From the NCBI GenBank assembly GCA_003455595.1, contig DMQT01000221.1:1631-10459 (forward strand): a stretch of 8,829 bases of DNA, given 5' to 3'. Source of the DNA: Betaproteobacteria bacterium (GTDB taxonomy: Bacteria > Pseudomonadota > Gammaproteobacteria > Burkholderiales > Sulfuriferulaceae). Position numbers and translations under genes: made by a program. The notes under the pieces were generated by a model that ran no database searches, was not told where the DNA came from, and saw only the letters and a list, made by a program, of their open reading frames with translations. Positions 7,390-8,829 of the stretch are shown here, one piece after another (position 1 is the stretch's first letter; each line of letters starts with the position of its first letter).

Positions 7390-7756
7390 ATAAGAGTCCT
7401 ACAACGGCACGGCGGCCTTCCGCCACCAGAATGTTGTAAGTGCGGCACGCTGCACCAGTGTCCATCACTTCCATGCCGATCCCGGCATTGGTCAGACAGG
7501 CCGACAGACGCGGGTGTGGAAATTGCAGCGTGCTGCCGGTGCCGAGCAATACCAGTTCCGGTTTGAGCACCAGCATGGCGGCAAAGTGGTTTTCGTTGAG
7601 TGCATTGAAACTGGCTACCATCCAGTTATCAATAATGCTATCGGGGGCGACCAGCAAACTGCCTGCGCTGTGACGCGCACCGTTGACAGTCACGTAGTCT
7701 GCACCGTAGCCGGTGATTAAATTGAGCCCTTCAGGTTGGGCGAGATGGAATTTCAA
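7376..7756 (-). CDS. Mth938-like domain (DUF498) protein
   Basis: A small 126-residue protein of the Mth938/DUF498 fold, related to human AAMDC and the complex I assembly factor NDUFAF3; the bacterial role is not established. Family features are KFHLAQPEGLNLITGYG at the N-terminus, a central SLLVAPDSIIDNW, LVLLGTGSTLQFP (about 68-80) and GIGMEVMDTGAACRTYNIL (about 92-110). The start is taken as TTG at 7756, which puts a residue before KFHLAQ as in homologues and lies six bases after GGAG of GGAGAAG. The frame stays open far upstream (to about 8536), but that part is antisense to the aminotransferase and is not coding. The gene converges on the nucleotidase gene, overlaps its last 14 bases, and is divergent from the aminotransferase gene. 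Confidence 0.88.
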   Translation of the reverse strand: MKFHLAQPEGLNLITGYGADYVTVNGARHSAGSLLVAPDSIIDNWMVASFNALNENHFAAMLVLKPELVLLGTGSTLQFPHPRLSACLTNAGIGMEVMDTGAACRTYNILVAEGRRAVVGLLFNPA

Positions 7757-7769
7757 AAGCTTCTCCAAT
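7757..7769 (-). promoter_or_regulatory. Shine-Dalgarno deciding the TTG start of the Mth938 gene
   Basis: On the minus strand the sequence reads TTGGAGAAGCTT directly before TTG (7756-7754). GGAGAAG is a strong ribosome-binding site with six bases between GGAG and the codon. No ATG or GTG lies in frame nearby, so this site supports initiation at TTG. Confidence 0.75.
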
Positions 7770-7796
7770 TGCGGCAGGGGCTTGCGCTCGGTTAAG

Positions 7797-7824
7797 ATTA
7801 TACATTTTGGAAGTCCGCCAGCAA
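7797..7824 (-). promoter_or_regulatory. Candidate promoter of the Mth938-domain gene
   Basis: On the minus strand a perfect -10 TATAAT occupies 7802-7797. TTGCTG at 7824-7819, with a 16-bp spacer, is a modest -35 match. Transcription would begin near 7790, giving a leader of roughly 34 bases to the TTG start. The match is by eye and the start site is inferred. Confidence 0.6.
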
Positions 7825-7834
7825 TCTTGAGGCA

Positions 7835-7842
7835 TGACGTCA
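7835..7842. promoter_or_regulatory. TGACGTCA palindrome in a divergent intergenic region
   Basis: A perfect 8-bp palindrome sits between the Mth938 promoter and the aminotransferase start, 31 bases before the latter. It could be an operator half or core for a dimeric regulator, but its flanks do not extend the symmetry and one 8-bp palindrome can arise by chance. No regulator is assigned. Confidence 0.25.
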
Positions 7843-7873
7843 CCCACCCGTGAAAATTAATAAAGAGATGCCC

Positions 7874-8829
7874 ATGTTGCGGCCCGTACGCAAATCCACC
7901 AAGCTCGACAACGTCTGCTATGACATCCGCGGCCCGGTGCTTGCGCGTTCCAAGCAAATGGAAGAAGAAGGCCAGCGCATTATCAAGCTGAATATCGGCA
8001 ACCCCGCGCCGTTCGGCTTTGAAGCGCCGGAAGAGATCATCCAGGATGTCATCGTCAATCTGCCCAATGCGTCCGGTTACAGCGACTCCAAGGGCTTGTT
8101 CGCCGCGCGCAAGGCGATCATGCATTACACCCAGGGCAAAGATATCACCGGGGTGCAGATTGACGACATCATCATCGGCAATGGCGCGTCCGAGTTGATC
8201 GTGCTGGCGATGCAGGCGCTGCTCAATACCGGCGACGAAGTGCTGGTGCCCGCGCCGGATTATCCGCTGTGGACCGCTGCCGTGAGTCTGGCAGGTGGCA
8301 CGCCGCGGCATTATATCTGCGACGAAGGTGCAGGCTGGATGCCTGATCTGGATGATATTCGCGACAAGATCACGCCCAATACACGTGCTATTGTGGTGAT
8401 CAACCCGAACAACCCGACCGGCGCGCTGTACCCGCCTGAGTTGCTGAAACAGATTGTCGAAATCGCGCGTCAGCACCAACTCATCATTTATGCCGACGAA
8501 ATCTACGACAAGGTGCTGTATGACGCGGCCACGCACACTTCCATTGCCTCGCTGGCGGAAGACGTGCTATGCATCACGCTCAATGGCCTGTCGAAAAATT
8601 ACCGCGCCTGCGGTTATCGTGCCGGCTGGATGGTGATTTCCGGCGACAAGCGCCATGCGCAGGACTATATGGAAGGCTTGGGCATGCTGGCGTCGATGCG
8701 CCTGTGCTCGAACGTGCCGGGGCAATACGCCATTCAGACCGCGCTGGGCGGCTACCAGAGCATTCTTGACCTGGTCGCGCCCGATGGTCGCCTGACGCGG
8801 CAGCGCGACCTGGCCTGGCAGTTGCTGAC
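7874..8829 (+). CDS. alaA: Alanine/pyruvate-type aminotransferase, AlaA-like (partial)
   Basis: A PLP-dependent class I/II aminotransferase closely resembling E. coli AlaA, which makes alanine from pyruvate and glutamate. The first 318 codons are present; the 3' end lies beyond the window (E. coli AlaA is about 405 residues). Seen features are an AlaA-like start (RKSTKLDNVCYDIRGPVL), LNIGNPAPFGF, PAPDYPLWTAAVSLAGG, NPNNPTG (177-183), YADEIYDK with the ring-nitrogen Asp D208 and Y211, and the PLP lysine K241 in LNGLSKNYRACGYRAGW. Start ATG 7874 is chosen because AAAGAG (7862-7867) is six bases upstream; ATG 7868 and GTG 7850 are in frame, but 7868 has no room for the Shine-Dalgarno. The reading frame is intact to the right edge. 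It is divergent from the Mth938-type gene. Confidence 0.93.
   Translation, partial: MLRPVRKSTKLDNVCYDIRGPVLARSKQMEEEGQRIIKLNIGNPAPFGFEAPEEIIQDVIVNLPNASGYSDSKGLFAARKAIMHYTQGKDITGVQIDDIIIGNGASELIVLAMQALLNTGDEVLVPAPDYPLWTAAVSLAGGTPRHYICDEGAGWMPDLDDIRDKITPNTRAIVVINPNNPTGALYPPELLKQIVEIARQHQLIIYADEIYDKVLYDAATHTSIASLAEDVLCITLNGLSKNYRACGYRAGWMVISGDKRHAQDYMEGLGMLASMRLCSNVPGQYAIQTALGGYQSILDLVAPDGRLTRQRDLAWQLL

Noticed and set aside
7827..7857. Plus promoter for the aminotransferase (TTGAGG with a distant A-rich -10)
   Set aside because: The best -10 match needs a 19-bp spacer and has only about four of six consensus bases; insufficient to annotate.
7757..8536. Upstream extension of the Mth938 minus frame
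   Set aside because: This part is antisense to the aminotransferase with intact PLP motifs; family homologues begin at KFHLAQPEG, so the extension is not coding.

Overview
The window is a compact chromosomal housekeeping segment with the gene order pheT - ihfA - merR-like - tRNA-Pro(GGG) - surE - pcm - nlpD - rpoS - HAD nucleotidase on the plus strand, then a minus-strand Mth938-domain gene, then a plus-strand alaA-type aminotransferase that runs off the right end. This order, the moderately high GC, the proteobacterial IHF and RpoS, and the surE-pcm-nlpD-rpoS block point to a Gram-negative proteobacterium. A betaproteobacterium (Nitrosomonadales-like) is my best guess; this comes from gene order and protein character, not from a database search.

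Left part (1-3222). The first 199 bases hold no recognisable gene. They contain a long imperfect palindrome centred on base 115 that looks like a dispersed intergenic repeat lying just upstream of pheT; pheS is expected to its left but is not in the window. pheT (phenylalanyl-tRNA synthetase beta), ihfA (IHF alpha) and a small MerR-family regulator form a tight operon: the ihfA Shine-Dalgarno overlaps the pheT stop, and merR overlaps ihfA by 23 bases.

Middle (3223-4166). A well-formed tRNA-Pro(GGG) has its own TATAAT promoter, with a GC-rich discriminator and almost no 5' leader. It is followed after 69 bases by surE, with no obvious terminator between them.

Stress block (3424-7389). surE, pcm, nlpD, rpoS and a YrfG-like HAD nucleotidase are packed with 3-bp gaps or stop/start overlaps (ATGA, GTGA, TGATG), suggesting one translationally coupled unit. 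It joins stationary-phase survival (SurE nucleotidase, isoaspartyl repair), cell-division amidase control (NlpD) and the general stress sigma factor.

Right part (7376-8829). The Mth938-domain gene converges on the nucleotidase gene and overlaps its end by 14 bases. It probably starts at a TTG codon with a good Shine-Dalgarno, and is divergent from the aminotransferase gene across a 117-base intergenic region holding a minus-strand promoter and an 8-bp TGACGTCA palindrome.

There is no CRISPR array, insertion sequence, transposase, phage gene or biosynthetic cluster. The most unusual items are the palindromic element before pheT, the nearly leaderless tRNA promoter, and the rpoS start buried in the end of nlpD.
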